A stretch of 58,913 nucleotides of DNA from Nitrospirota bacterium (GCA_015233685.1 JADFXF010000001.1:1-58913); one strand, 5' to 3'; shown: positions 26,059 to 36,600, counted from the stretch's first letter. Program-made: numbers and translations. The notes: generated from the letters alone by a model not told the origin.

Positions 26059-26059
26059 G
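26039..26059 (-). promoter_or_regulatory. Candidate HspR operator (HAIR-like)
   Basis: On the minus strand, CTTGACA-N7-TGTAAAG. It has the exact 21-bp span of the HAIR consensus CTTGAGT-N7-ACTCAAG, with 9 of 14 consensus bases. It covers the -35 box of the heat-shock operon, where a repressor would block polymerase. Binding is inferred. Confidence 0.5.
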
Positions 26060-26371
26060 ATATATTTATCAGACCTTATCAACTATTATTACAAGCCGCC
26101 TTACAATTATTGCGGCTGCCGCATGATACCGTGTGAGGAGAAAATATTATTTTCCTGTTGTGGCTGGATTGACAGCGGCGGAATGTGATATTATCGTTTG
26201 AAAACAATAGGATTGGCCTATGTAGGGGGGAGCTAATAAAAAAAACTTATTACTTGATAACTTTTTTTTATTTGACGATTAGCAGGAATATTTAATATGC
26301 TTTTGGTACTTAAAAGAAAGGGGTTTTATCGTTTGAATCTCTCAATATAAAATCTTTAAGGAGGTTAGTCT
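26060..26371 (+). promoter_or_regulatory. dsrA upstream region with possible promoter
   Basis: About 310 bp without a gene. The best promoter candidate is TTGACA at 26169-26174 with TATCGT 17 bp downstream (or TATTAT 14 bp downstream). A second, weaker one is TTGACG at 26272 with TAATAT. A perfect AAGGAGG at 26358-26364 serves dsrA. No riboswitch was recognised. Confidence 0.35.
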
Positions 26372-27553
26372 ATGAGTAAGAAGTATGATACGCCGCTGTT
26401 GGACGAGTTGGAAAAGGGTGCGTTTCCAAGCTTTGTCAAAGAGATTAAGCGGGCTGCAACGCATTCGGACATGGCCAACGACCTGCTCGGCCATACAGAG
26501 CTATGTTACAAGGAAAGGGTAACACACTGGAAGCACGGCGGCATAGTCGGCGTCAGGGGATACGGCGGTGGTGTTATTGGAAGGTATTCCGATATACCGG
26601 ATAAGTTTCCGGGCGTGGCGCATTTCCACACAGTCAGACTGAACAGTCCATCCGGGTTTTATTACAACGCGGCTGTTCTGAAAGAGTTGTGCGATTTATG
26701 GGACAAGTATGGAAGCGGCCTGACCAATGTACACGGTTCAACGGGCGACCTCGTGTTTTTGGGTACGAGGACAGAGAATTTAGAGCCATTTTTTGCTGAA
26801 ACATCATCAAGGGGATGGGACCTTGGCGGTTCTGGTTCCGCGTTGAGAACACCGAGCTGCTGTCTGGGCAAGTCCAGGTGTGAATGGGCGAACATAGACA
26901 CAATGGCGATAACCAACGACATAACCCAGCACTACCAGGACGAGATGCACAGGCCGGCGTTCCCGTACAAGTTCAAATTCAAAGTGGCCGGTTGTCCGGT
27001 TGACTGTATTGCCTCCATAGCGAGGGCGGACATGTCTATAATCGGCACATGGAAGGGCGACATCCGGATTAATCAGGATGAGGTGCTGAAGTATTCCAAG
27101 ACGATGGACATAAAGGCTGAGATTATTGACATGTGCCCCACAGGGTGTATGCAGTTTGACGGCAAGGCAATGAAGATAGACAATTCCAACTGTAACAGGT
27201 GTATGCACTGCATAGCGAAGATGACGAAGGCCCTGAGGCCTGGCACGGAGCAAGGCGCGACACTGTTGTTAGGCAGCAAGGCCCCTATTGTGACGGGTGC
27301 TCTGATGTCGTGGGTAATAGTTCCATTTATAAAGATGGAGCCACCGTATGAGGAGTTCTACGACCTGATTGACAAGATTTGGGAATGGTGGGACGAGCAC
27401 GGTAAAAACCGTGAGAGGGTTGGCGAACTGATAGAGAGATTGTCATTCCCCAGGTTCTTAAAAGATATAGGCCTTGAGCCGTCTCCCGCGATGGTCAAAG
27501 AGCCAAGGAGAGATCCATTTTTCTTCTGGGCGGAAGAGGATATCGAAAGATAG
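26372..27553 (+). CDS. dsrA: Dissimilatory sulfite reductase alpha subunit
   Basis: 393 residues, somewhat shorter than the about 437 of Desulfovibrio vulgaris. DsrA forms the cytoplasmic alpha2beta2 enzyme that reduces sulfite, with DsrC as partner. Siroheme/[4Fe-4S] ligands are in TPSCCLGKSRCEW and AGCPVDCIAS. An inserted ferredoxin domain has DMCPTGCMQF and CNRCMHCIAKM. The heme-pocket arginine-rich stretch near FHTVRLNSPSG is present. Ribosome-binding site AAGGAGG at 26358-26364. dsrB follows after 77 bp with its own strong site. Identity is certain; direction (reductive) is supported by dsrD downstream. Confidence 0.99.
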   Translation: MSKKYDTPLLDELEKGAFPSFVKEIKRAATHSDMANDLLGHTELCYKERVTHWKHGGIVGVRGYGGGVIGRYSDIPDKFPGVAHFHTVRLNSPSGFYYNAAVLKELCDLWDKYGSGLTNVHGSTGDLVFLGTRTENLEPFFAETSSRGWDLGGSGSALRTPSCCLGKSRCEWANIDTMAITNDITQHYQDEMHRPAFPYKFKFKVAGCPVDCIASIARADMSIIGTWKGDIRINQDEVLKYSKTMDIKAEIIDMCPTGCMQFDGKAMKIDNSNCNRCMHCIAKMTKALRPGTEQGATLLLGSKAPIVTGALMSWVIVPFIKMEPPYEEFYDLIDKIWEWWDEHGKNRERVGELIERLSFPRFLKDIGLEPSPAMVKEPRRDPFFFWAEEDIER

Positions 27554-27630
27554 TTTTTTTCTCTGCGGAGTTTTGCGGGTAGTAGAGATAGATTTACATG
27601 AAACATTACTAAACGAAGGAGGAATTTATA

Positions 27631-28707
27631 ATGTCAGAGTTACCACAGAGACAGACCGACATAGGTCCGCCGCATTACAGCAAGTTTTTACACCCCGTAA
27701 TTGCCAAAAATTATGGCAAATGGAAGTATCACGAGGTGCTGACCCCCGGGACTATGGTCCACGTTTCCGAGTCGGGAGAGAAGATCTATACGGTCAGGAT
27801 AGCCTCGCCGAGGCTTTTGTCAACCGACACGATAAGGGAGTATTGTGAGATAGCCGAGAAACATTGCGGCGGCCATTTACGCTTCACGTCGAGGAATAAT
27901 GTCGAGTTTTTCGCTGACGAGGAGAGCAAGGTTGCCCCGCTGGTAAAGGCCCTGGAGGCCAAAGGGTTTTTGGTAGGCGGAATCGGCCCGAGAATCAGCA
28001 ACATCGTCCACACGCAGGGCTGGGTTCACTGCCATTCGGCTGCGACCGACGCGTCAGGCCTTGTGAAGGCGATAATGGACGAGTGCAGCGAATATTTTAC
28101 AACCAAAGACCTGCCGAACAAGGTGAGATTGGCCGTGGCATGTTGCGTGAATATGTGCGGCGCGGTTCACTGCTCGGACATAGCCCTCGTTGGAGTTCAC
28201 AAGACCCCGCCGAGGATTGACGATGTGAACGTGAAAAACGCCTGTGAGGTTCCATCAACTATAGCGTCGTGTCCAACAAGCGCGATAAGCCCCAACCCCG
28301 CGACCAAGAGCGTGAAGATAAAGCTTGAGAAGTGCATGTACTGCGGCAACTGTTACTCGGTATGTCCGGCGATGCCCATAGCCGATGCTAAAAACGATGG
28401 AATCGCGATAGTTGTTGGCGGCAAGGTTTCTAATCTCAGGTCAAACCCGACATTCTCGAAACTCGTTGTTCCCTGGATACCGAATAATCCACCGAGATGG
28501 CCGCAGGTTACCGACGCCATAAAGGTAATCCTGAAGGCCTACATAGCCGGCGCGAAGAAGCATGAGAGAGTCGGTGAGTGGATTGAGAGAATCGGCTGGG
28601 AGGGTTTCTTCAGAGAGACCGGATTTGAATTCAAGTATCAGCACATAGACGACTTTACCTTTGCCCGCGAGACGTTTAGAATGGCGGCAACGTTTAAGTG
28701 GACGTAG
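27631..28707 (+). CDS. dsrB: Dissimilatory sulfite reductase beta subunit
   Basis: 358 residues (about 381 in D. vulgaris). It carries the functional siroheme pocket of the complex: [17 protein letters not shown] and IASCPTSAI, plus a ferredoxin domain [13 protein letters not shown]. The N-terminal [15 protein letters not shown] and [11 protein letters not shown] are family blocks. Its ribosome-binding site is AAGGAGGAA. An intrinsic terminator lies 13 bp after the stop, before dsrD. Confidence 0.99.
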   Translation: MSELPQRQTDIGPPHYSKFLHPVIAKNYGKWKYHEVLTPGTMVHVSESGEKIYTVRIASPRLLSTDTIREYCEIAEKHCGGHLRFTSRNNVEFFADEESKVAPLVKALEAKGFLVGGIGPRISNIVHTQGWVHCHSAATDASGLVKAIMDECSEYFTTKDLPNKVRLAVACCVNMCGAVHCSDIALVGVHKTPPRIDDVNVKNACEVPSTIASCPTSAISPNPATKSVKIKLEKCMYCGNCYSVCPAMPIADAKNDGIAIVVGGKVSNLRSNPTFSKLVVPWIPNNPPRWPQVTDAIKVILKAYIAGAKKHERVGEWIERIGWEGFFRETGFEFKYQHIDDFTFARETFRMAATFKWT

Positions 28708-28719
28708 AAACATAGTGAG

Positions 28720-28751
28720 AAGGGGGAGATTTTAACCTCTCCCCCTTTTTT
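28720..28751 (+). terminator. Intrinsic terminator between dsrB and dsrD
   Basis: Perfect 10-bp stem AAGGGGGAGA / TCTCCCCCTT with an 8-nt loop (TTTTAACC) and a T-run to 28751. It would end or attenuate dsrAB transcripts before dsrD. Confidence 0.88.
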
Positions 28752-28786
28752 ACTTGTACCCGACAAATCTTGTATAGAGGTGTTAT

Positions 28787-29002
28787 ATGGAAAAAGAGGA
28801 AGTAAAGAAGATAATATACGATTTGGTTGAAGCCTCAACCGGCAAGAAAAAACTGAAGCAGTCTGATATTTTAAAGAAAGTCTCTGCCGACCATGGCATA
28901 GAGAAAGACGAGGTGAAGGCTGCCCTTAGGGACCTTGTTGATGCCGGAACGTTGATATTTACCTATTTTGGTGGAAGTTTTATAGAAATCCCTCCCAAAT
29001 AA
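28787..29002 (+). CDS. dsrD: DsrD, sulfite-reductase-associated winged-helix protein
   Basis: 71 residues, a typical size for DsrD. Winged-helix fold without obvious DNA-binding charge pattern: KIIYDLVEASTGKKKLKQSD, VKAALRDLVDAGTLIFTYFG. In Archaeoglobus and Desulfovibrio it binds DsrAB and stimulates sulfite reduction; it is absent from most sulfur oxidisers, so its presence argues for a reductive pathway. It is separated from dsrB by a terminator and may have its own weak promoter or depend on read-through. Confidence 0.95.
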   Translation: MEKEEVKKIIYDLVEASTGKKKLKQSDILKKVSADHGIEKDEVKAALRDLVDAGTLIFTYFGGSFIEIPPK

Positions 29003-29020
29003 GGCAGGAAGAAAAGCGTA

Positions 29021-29051
29021 GGGGCGAGGAGTCATTCGCCCCGTCACTTTT
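29021..29051 (+). terminator. Probable terminator after dsrD
   Basis: Stem GGGGCGA (29021-29027) / TCGCCCC (29036-29042), 8-nt loop, then GTCAC and a T-run at 29047-29051. Confidence 0.6.
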
Positions 29052-29123
29052 TATCTTACGGCTGTGCGCTGCCCCGACCTCACCCCTCCCCTCAAAAAAA
29101 AGAATGACAGACGATATGAGACC

Positions 29124-30536
29124 ATGATAAAACCCAAACGTATATTAGACAAGCCCAGAGTGGTTATTGCGGGGCTAAGGGGCGGTGCAGGCAAGACGAC
29201 CCTTTCGTTGGGGCTTTTGCGGTTGTGGAAAAATAAAGGCCGCCACGTCATACCGTTTAAAAAAGGCCCGGACTACATAGACGCCGCATGGCTTTCAGGG
29301 GCCGCAAAGACACCCTGCTATAATCTTGATTCATATATAATTGACGAGGGGAGGCTGGTCAATTCCCTTATCAGCCATTGCGCTGACTCCGACGGGGTAT
29401 TGATAGAGGGAAACAGGGGATTATTTGACGGTGTTGACGCCAAGGGCACGTTCAGCACGGCGGCGCTTGCGCGCCTGTGTGCATCACCTGTAATATTGGT
29501 TGTGGATTGTGTTAAGACGGCGGCCACGGTGGGAGTTATAGTAAAGGGTATTGTGGAATTCTCACGGGAACTTATGATAAAGGGTGTTGTGTTAAATTAT
29601 ATCTCCAATGAGAGGCATGAAAAGGTCATCAGAGAGGCCGTAGAGACTTATGCCGGGGTGGCTGTCGTTGGGGTGCTGAAAAGAAGCGATACGCCTTTTC
29701 AGCAGGAGCGGCATATGGGCCTGATGAGCCGTGATGAGACCAGCGAAATAGATGACGTGTTGCAGCGGATGGCCGTGGCCGTGGGCAGCTCAGTGGATGA
29801 AGGGCAAATCTGGCAAATTGCCAATAGCGCCCCGCCCTTAGAGTATGACGCCCCTGAATCAGAGGACCCATTGCTGTCATGGACATGTCCGACCACTGTT
29901 AAGATTGGGGTAGTGAGGGACAGCGCGTTTCAGTTTTATTATCCTGAGAACATTGAGGCATTAGAGACACTTGGTGCTGAAATTGTGCAACTCAGCGCCC
30001 TTGGCAGCGATATGCCGGAGGAGCTTGACGCCCTCTATATCGGCGGTGGATTTCCAGAGACACACGCGCTGTGCCTGTCTGAGAATAAGCTGTTTTCGGA
30101 CAAACTAAGGGAGTTGATAGAGGGTGGCCTGCCGGTATATGCGGAGTGCGGGGGGCTGATGTTCCTGGGCAGGGGTATTTTCTATAATGAGCGCTATTAC
30201 CCGATGGTGGGCATATTCCCGGTTGACTTTGTTATGCACGAAAAACCGCAGGCACATGGTTATACCATAGTGGAGACGGTAGGGGAAGGCCCTTATTTCC
30301 CAAAAAATGTTATACTCAGGGGGCATGAATTTCACTACTCCAGGGCGGTGAACCTTGAGATGGAGAAACTGAGCTTCAGGTTTAAGATGAAACGCGGCAG
30401 GGGAATTATAGACGGCAGAGACGGTTTGTCGTATAAGCGGGTGTTTGCCACATATACGCACTTACACGCTCTGGGGTCTGCCCGGTGGGCGGAGGGCCTT
30501 GTGCGGGTGGCCGCCGATTATAAAGACAGCCGGTAA
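29124..30536 (+). CDS. cobB: Cobyrinate a,c-diamide synthase family amidase (CobB/DsrN)
   Basis: About 470 residues. The N-terminal P-loop domain (VVIAGLRGGAGKTTLSLGL) activates carboxylates with ATP; the C-terminal glutaminase domain has the nucleophile Cys in VYAECGGLMFLG and His near LRGHEFHYS. In corrinoid synthesis it amidates carboxylates a and c. Copies beside dsr genes (dsrN) are thought to amidate siroheme for DsrAB, so either role, or both, is possible; the cbi operon at 41-44 kb shows that corrinoids are made. The frame opens at GTG 29064 inside a C-rich repeat-like stretch; ATG 29124 is preferred. Confidence 0.93.
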   Translation: MIKPKRILDKPRVVIAGLRGGAGKTTLSLGLLRLWKNKGRHVIPFKKGPDYIDAAWLSGAAKTPCYNLDSYIIDEGRLVNSLISHCADSDGVLIEGNRGLFDGVDAKGTFSTAALARLCASPVILVVDCVKTAATVGVIVKGIVEFSRELMIKGVVLNYISNERHEKVIREAVETYAGVAVVGVLKRSDTPFQQERHMGLMSRDETSEIDDVLQRMAVAVGSSVDEGQIWQIANSAPPLEYDAPESEDPLLSWTCPTTVKIGVVRDSAFQFYYPENIEALETLGAEIVQLSALGSDMPEELDALYIGGGFPETHALCLSENKLFSDKLRELIEGGLPVYAECGGLMFLGRGIFYNERYYPMVGIFPVDFVMHEKPQAHGYTIVETVGEGPYFPKNVILRGHEFHYSRAVNLEMEKLSFRFKMKRGRGIIDGRDGLSYKRVFATYTHLHALGSARWAEGLVRVAADYKDSR

Positions 30537-30550
30537 GGGGGATTTTTTTT

Positions 30551-31240
30551 ATGGCAGAGCAATTTTTGAAGAAGCTAAAAAAATCTGATTATAATCTAAG
30601 CCAGGTAAAAAGGCAGACAAAGGACTGGCTGCGGGGCAGGGCATACGACGAGGTAATCAAGGGCATTAAAAGGGACAAGAGATACCTCAGCGCCTTATTA
30701 TCATTATCATATGACAAGACATCGGAAATCTCGTGGCGGGCAATCCACCTCGCGGGCAAGGCAATCGGGCAAATAGCGGTTGACGATTTTGCAGGGGCCA
30801 GGGGCCAGATTCAGCGCCTCATCTGGAACGCTACTGACGAATCCGGCACGATACCGTGGACCGTCCCTGAGATAATGGGTGAGGCTATAAGAGAAAACCC
30901 CATGCCGTTTGAGGATATAGTACCAATTATAGTAGGTTACTCACACTCTGAGACTGAGGATAATATATTTCTGCCGGGCGTACTATATGCCCTTGGCAGG
31001 ATAGGGGAGGTACACCCGCAGTATATCAGCGACCATGCAAAAGTTGTAGTGAAAGAGGGTCATTCCCATAGGGACCCTGAGGTTGTGGCAAACGCCATAA
31101 TAGCGGCAAAGAGGCTTAATATGCCGGGAATTCAACGTCCGCCCCTGCCGCAAACAGAGGACAAGGTACAGGTTTATTACGATGATAAACTAATGACAAT
31201 AACCATAGGAGAACTGGAACTGTTGGTGAAAAATGGATAG
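30551..31240 (+). CDS. HEAT-like helical-repeat protein
   Basis: 229 residues, no signal peptide or membrane segment. Repeated helical pairs of HEAT type can be seen (ISWRAIHLAGKAIGQIA, LPGVLYALGRIGEV, PEVVANAIIAAKRLNMPG). It recalls uncharacterised HEAT proteins of sulfate reducers (DVU0298-like, from memory). It is 14 bp after cobB and overlaps murA by 8 bp, so all three are one transcription unit. It probably serves as a protein-binding scaffold, but no partner is indicated. Confidence 0.75.
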   Translation: MAEQFLKKLKKSDYNLSQVKRQTKDWLRGRAYDEVIKGIKRDKRYLSALLSLSYDKTSEISWRAIHLAGKAIGQIAVDDFAGARGQIQRLIWNATDESGTIPWTVPEIMGEAIRENPMPFEDIVPIIVGYSHSETEDNIFLPGVLYALGRIGEVHPQYISDHAKVVVKEGHSHRDPEVVANAIIAAKRLNMPGIQRPPLPQTEDKVQVYYDDKLMTITIGELELLVKNG

Positions 31241-32501
31241 ACTAATAATTACAGGGGGCAAGCGGCTTTCCGGAGAGGTGCAGATAAGCGGGGCAAAAAA
31301 TGCCGCCCTGCCGCTGATGGCATCTACGATACTGTGTAAGGGAGAGACGGTGCTGTCTAACATACCAGGATTGAAAGACATTATGACAATGTCTGAGGTG
31401 CTGGCAAACATGGGCGCGGGTATAAGCGTTGAGGGCGGCTGCCTGCGAATAAACACCGATACCCTGATGAACAAAGAGGCCCCGTATGAGTTGGTCAAGA
31501 CGATGAGGGCGTCGGTGCTGACACTTGGGCCGATGGTAGCGCGTTTTGGCTGCGCAAAGGTATCACTGCCGGGGGGCTGCGCAATCGGGGCGCGCCCGAT
31601 TAATCTTCACCTGATGGGACTTGAGAAGATGGGGGCGAAGATAACCCTGTCGCAGGGCTATGTAGTGGCAAAGGCGAAGAGGCTCAAAGGCGCTACAATC
31701 TACTGCGATATATCCACAGTAACCGGCACAGAGAATTTAATGATGGCCGCGGCGCTGGCAAAGGGAAGGACAATAATAGAAAATGCCGCCAGAGAACCGG
31801 AGGTTGAGGACCTTGCCAATGCGCTCGTCAAAATGGGGGCAAAGATTTCTGGAGCTGGCTCAACCGTTATCGAAATCGAAGGCGTTGATGAGCTGCGCCC
31901 CATTGACTATACAATCATCCCCGACAGAATCGAAACCGGCACATTTATAACGATAGCCGGCATCACAGGCAGCAATATTTTAATAAAGAACTCACGCTAC
32001 GACCACATAGCGGCCATAGCGGAGAAACTCAGAGAAACCGGAATAATTATAACAGAAGAGGGAGACGCCCTGAGGGTAATCGGCCCTCCAATTGGCACTC
32101 TCCAACCGGCAGACGTCAGGACAATGCCGTTTCCCGGCTTCCCGACAGACATGCAGGCACAGTTTATCGCCCTTACATCTATGGCCGCAGGGACGAGTAT
32201 CGTAAGAGAGACGATATTTGAAAACAGATACATGCACGTAGCCGAACTAAAACGCATGGGGGCACACATAGAAATAGAGGACAACATAGCCACAGTACGC
32301 GGAGTACAAAGGCTGCTTGGCGCCCCCGTAATGGCCACTGATTTACGGGCAAGCGCATCGTTGGTCGTGGCGGCCCTTGCCGCTGAGGGTGAGACGATTA
32401 TAGACAGGATATACCATCTGGACAGGGGCTACGAGAAAATCGAGGACAAAATCTCTAATCTCGGCGGCGATATACGGCGCGTCAAGGGCGGCAGGACATA
32501 G
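31233..32501 (+). CDS. murA: UDP-N-acetylglucosamine 1-carboxyvinyltransferase MurA
   Basis: First committed step of peptidoglycan synthesis: adds enolpyruvate from PEP to UDP-GlcNAc in the cytoplasm. 422 residues, EPSP-synthase fold. [17 protein letters not shown] at the start, the active-site Cys in [15 protein letters not shown] (so fosfomycin-sensitive type), [14 protein letters not shown] and the [12 protein letters not shown] block. Translationally coupled to the HEAT-like gene (8-bp overlap). Confidence 0.98.
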   Translation: MDRLIITGGKRLSGEVQISGAKNAALPLMASTILCKGETVLSNIPGLKDIMTMSEVLANMGAGISVEGGCLRINTDTLMNKEAPYELVKTMRASVLTLGPMVARFGCAKVSLPGGCAIGARPINLHLMGLEKMGAKITLSQGYVVAKAKRLKGATIYCDISTVTGTENLMMAAALAKGRTIIENAAREPEVEDLANALVKMGAKISGAGSTVIEIEGVDELRPIDYTIIPDRIETGTFITIAGITGSNILIKNSRYDHIAAIAEKLRETGIIITEEGDALRVIGPPIGTLQPADVRTMPFPGFPTDMQAQFIALTSMAAGTSIVRETIFENRYMHVAELKRMGAHIEIEDNIATVRGVQRLLGAPVMATDLRASASLVVAALAAEGETIIDRIYHLDRGYEKIEDKISNLGGDIRRVKGGRT

Positions 32502-32515
32502 TAACTAATACCGTC

Positions 32516-33214
32516 ATGCCCGAATTAAAGGACAAGTTAGAATTAAAAGACATCGTCCTTTTAGGGCGCACGTTTGACGAGTATTTCAGGGCGTTTAATC
32601 TTCAGGACATTGACCTGAAAAACGCTAAAATCCTTGACGCCGCCTCAGGCGTGAGTTCTTTTTGTGCTGAGGCCGCAGAGCAGGGGTTTAATGTTACCGG
32701 TTCGGACAGGATATATTCACTTTCGGCCTCCACAATAGAATCGCGATGCGCGCAAGACCTTGAACTGGTAATGGCGCAAATGCCAGGCGTGTCGCATCTC
32801 TACAATTGGGAATATTTTAAAGATGTCGAATCGTTAAAAGCGGCGAGGCAACGGGCGTATAAGCTGTTCGTGGGGGATTTTCAAAGGCAGGGACACCGCC
32901 GCTACGTGCCCTGTGAATACCCTCATACTGATTTTTTCAACAATCAATTTACCATAACGCTTATCAGTCATTTCCTGTTTCTCTACGACGACCGTCTTGA
33001 TTACGAATTTCACAGAGAGACGATAAAAGAGTGCATGAGGATAACCTCCAAAGAGATTCGAATCTTCCCGATTGTAAATCTGAAAGGCGAACAATCCCCC
33101 TACGTAGAGAAAATACTGAACGATGAGGCCTTTTTCGATTGCACGAAAGATATACAAGCAGTGGATTATAATTTTATAAGGAATGGAAACAGGGTGCTCG
33201 TAATTTCTGTCTGA
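32516..33214 (+). CDS. SAM-dependent methyltransferase-like protein
   Basis: 232 residues. Motif I is AKILDAASGVSSFCAEAAEQ, followed by FNVTGSDRIY; later VGDFQRQGHRRYVPCEYPHT and LISHFLFLYDDRLDY fit the active-site face of a class I methyltransferase. The acceptor is unknown. It begins 14 bp after murA and ends the dsr-murA block; a repeat-rich gap follows. Confidence 0.75.
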   Translation: MPELKDKLELKDIVLLGRTFDEYFRAFNLQDIDLKNAKILDAASGVSSFCAEAAEQGFNVTGSDRIYSLSASTIESRCAQDLELVMAQMPGVSHLYNWEYFKDVESLKAARQRAYKLFVGDFQRQGHRRYVPCEYPHTDFFNNQFTITLISHFLFLYDDRLDYEFHRETIKECMRITSKEIRIFPIVNLKGEQSPYVEKILNDEAFFDCTKDIQAVDYNFIRNGNRVLVISV

Positions 33215-33407
33215 TTTCAGGGTATCTGTTTGTATTGCGCAATCAAAGGCGCACCATGCTGTGTCGCACCTGACACTTTTGCGCTGCTTTGCCCGCTGAG
33301 TTTTCTTTTTCCTATCGCCCGTCCTTGTCCAGCCGTCGCTGAAAAAGGCGAAACTGTTTGGACGTAAAAGTGAGAAGTTCGTTGAATCATCAGGGGAGCA
33401 TCAGAGG
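33215..33407. other. Intergenic spacer without a recognisable gene
   Basis: First part of a 485-bp gap between two convergent genes. No ORF, RNA or terminator is convincing here; the rest of the gap is filled by the two repeats listed next. Confidence 0.4.
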
Positions 33408-33531
33408 CTTATTCTATTTTTAAATCATATGTGCATTAATAATCAGTGATTAGCGTATTTATGAAATATCTTATTCTATTTTTAAATCATATGTGCATTA
33501 ATAATCAATGATTAGTGTATTTATGAAATAT
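33408..33531. repeat. Two tandem 62-bp direct repeats
   Basis: Units 33408-33469 and 33470-33531 differ at only two positions. Both are AT-rich and begin CTTATTCTATTTTTAAATCA. A fragment of a third unit joins the family A repeat. Confidence 0.92.
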
Positions 33532-33539
33532 CTTAGTCT

Positions 33540-33613
33540 GTCATTCCGGCTTGTCCGGAATCTGTCTCAGCACATCCTCAAGCCAAATACGATTCCGGAC
33601 AAGCCGGAATGAC
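33540..33613. repeat. Inverted repeat, family A, second copy
   Basis: Perfect 23-nt arms at 33540-33562 and 33591-33613, identical to the inner arms at 8.1 kb, with a 28-nt loop instead of 54 nt. It lies downstream of two convergent genes, where a strong hairpin could end transcription. Confidence 0.88.
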
Positions 33614-33699
33614 TACAAGACAAGAAGGGTGATGACAATTTTTTGTCGCGGAGTGAGATAAAATATATTATTGTAGGTATGATTTAGAAATGGAATTAG

Positions 33700-36600
33700 T
33701 CATCTTTTACCGGCGAGCCTCAATAGCTCCTTGCGGATGAACTTTGAGTCTGCCCTACCGTAGCCGACACACCCCAGCATATATATGAGTTTTTCTAAAT
33801 CGCCCTCCGACCAATCTGTCGTGGAGCCGCGCCTCGTAAGCGTACCCTGCACGTATGGGGTATGGGCGGCAAGGAATTTCTCAAGTATCGAGGTGGCACC
33901 CTCATCCCACTGCTGCTCGTTTCTGACGATCAGGTCCCAGTCCAGCACCCATACCTTTATAGTGCTGTCGTCGTAGGCGGAGATTGCATAGCGCCCGTCC
34001 ATGCTTATTGAGACCGCGTTTACGCCCACTACATGTCCCTTAAATATCCTCAGGCACTGCCCTGTTTCGGTGCTCCAAATCCTGAATGTACTGTCGAAAC
34101 TCCCCGAAATAACATGCTGTGCGTCCGCGGTAAACGCCACTGAGGTTACCCGCGCCGTATGCCCTTCAAGGTTCATAATGTTGCGTCCCGAGGCAATGTC
34201 CCATATTTTTGCGGTCTTATCGTCGCTTCCCGATACGGCATAGCGACCGTTTAAACTTATCGCCACAGAATTAACAGTGGCGCTATGGCCGCTGAAAGTA
34301 CCTAAAAGGCCAAGGAACTCCACAGTGGTCATCTCGCATTGTTTTATTACACAGTCCTCGCCCGCCGACAGCAGCATCCTGTTATCCAGGCTCAGCGCTA
34401 CCGCAAGGACAGGGGCAGAGTGTTCCTTAAATGTTTTCAGACAACTGCCTGAGAACAAATCCCACACCTTGACGGTCTTGTCGTCGCTTCCCGACACGGC
34501 AAGTTTGCCATCCGGCGTGATACAAACGGCATTGACCCTTGCATCGTGTCCTTTGAGTGTCTTAAGCAGACGCCCCTTTGCGGTCTCCCACAAACGAACT
34601 GTCTTGTCGAGGCCGCCCGATAGGGCATAACCGCCGTCAGCGCTCAGACAGACAGATTTTACCCCTTCAAAGTGCCCCTTGAAGGCCAACGCGGGGCTAC
34701 TCTGCCGGACTTCCCGTATCCTAAGGGTCTTATCCATGCTGCCGGACAGGATAAAGCGGTTGGCATCGTCAATGCAGACAGAGGTCACAGCGCTGTCGTG
34801 CCCCTTAAAAGTAAAGGCCTCCCATCCTCCGGCGAGGTTCTTGTGCGGAAACACACTATAGAGCCGCGTCCACATGTCAATTGCCTCAACTGTCCTGCTA
34901 TAGCCCTTTTGAGAGCGTGCCTTTCTGATGTGCCCGGCTGCCTTGACATAATCCAGTGAAGCCAGCGATTGCCTGGCAAGGGAGAGTTCACTGCTGTATG
35001 CCGCCATCGCAGAAAAGGCCGTTTCGCTCTTTAACACCAGAGACAGCATCATCGGGGCACGGTAACTCTCTTTTTCACTCTGAAGATCCCAGAACATGCA
35101 CTCGTTGCCCATACCGTTTGAGGCGAAGTACTTGCCGTTTACTGACATATGGATGAAACTTGCCGGCGTCTGATGCCCCTCAAAGGTGCGCAGACAGCGC
35201 TTAGAGGATAAATCCCACAATCGGACTGTCTTGTCCTGCCCCCCGGAGAGGGCATATCGTGAGTTCCAGCTCAAAACCACGGACAACACCGGCTCGGCGT
35301 GCCCGTATAAGGCCTTTTGATACTGCCGGTTGCGAAAATCCCATAGCCTTAACGTATTGTCCGCACAGGCGGCAATAAAATAATTCCCGTCTTTGCTGAG
35401 GCAACTCGAATTGATTGGACTGTTCTGTTCCTTAAACACATGCAGACATTTCAGCGACTGGACATTCCATATCCTCGCTGTGCCGTCAAGGCTGCCCGAA
35501 ATCACGTGCTGCCCGTCGTTGGTAACCGCCACAGATGTAACAGCGCCCCTGTGCCCGGCAAAGGAACGCAGATAGTTGCCGGAGTTTATATCCCATAGTT
35601 TTATCGTCTCATCGGCGCTCCCTGATATGGGATATTTGCCGTCAGGGCTGAGGTATACCGAGGTTACATCGCCCGAGTGCCCCCTGAAATGATAGAGCGT
35701 ACTGCCAGTGGATATATTCCACACGCGTACGGTTTTGTCGTCACTGCCGGATATGGCATATCTGGCGTCGCTGGTGATGCTGACCGCTAAGACGCCCCCC
35801 GTGTGTCCGGACAATGTCTTCACGCACTGGCCGGTTGCCGTATCCCATAACCTGAGCTTTTTGTCCATACTGCCGGTGAGGGCAATGCGTCCATCGTGGC
35901 TTAGACTCACTGATGTTACAGGGGCCATGTGGCCTGTGAAGGTCCTCAACAGCCTTCTTGAGGCGGGGAGTTCTTCCCGCGCTGTGGCCAGTGCGGCAGC
36001 CGCCTCCTCTATGTTGCCGTATGTGGCGATAATGTTCTCAAGGTAGTTTATGGCCGATATACAGTCGCTCCTCTCCAGGTGCACAAGGGCAAGCAGATAC
36101 TGCGGCGTCCAGTCGTCGCTGTGTGAGCGTTGTACCTCTTCAAGCTCCCTGATGAGTATATCATCGGTTATTTTAGCGTTTCTCCAGTTTATGAGGCCAA
36201 GGTTATAAGAGGACTGCGGGTGGTGGGGCTGGATTGTTATGGCCTCCTGCCAGAGTTTCTCGGCCTCCTCGTCTCTGCCTAAGTCAAGGAGTGAGACCGC
36301 CCTGTTGTTAAGGCTGTCGGCGGTTGCGCTGTTTGACTGAGGCATCAGCCTTGGATACGGAGTTGAGGTTATTTCCTGATATATCCCGATTAAAGTCTCT
36401 GCGATTACCTGCATACTATCAGGGCGTTGCGATGGATTAAGGTTAAGACAGTTCTGTAATAGCCCGGAAATCTGCGGCGGCATAGGGGGAAGAAAGGCGT
36501 GGGGATTTTCGGCCTGATTCTCAATATGGTAGGCCAGCGCCTCGGCGGCGACCGTGCCGGATGGCCAGGTCACCTCACCCGTAAACATCGCCAGTATTGA

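Noticed and set aside
29064-29123. GTG-started extension of cobB
   Set aside because: Translates a C-rich and A-rich low-complexity stretch; the family starts near the ATG at 29124.
33408-33613. Possible CRISPR array
   Set aside because: Only two long tandem units without spacers and no cas genes.
34437-35404. ORFs in other frames of the WD40 region
   Set aside because: They follow the repeat periodicity of the kinase gene and have no independent start signals.
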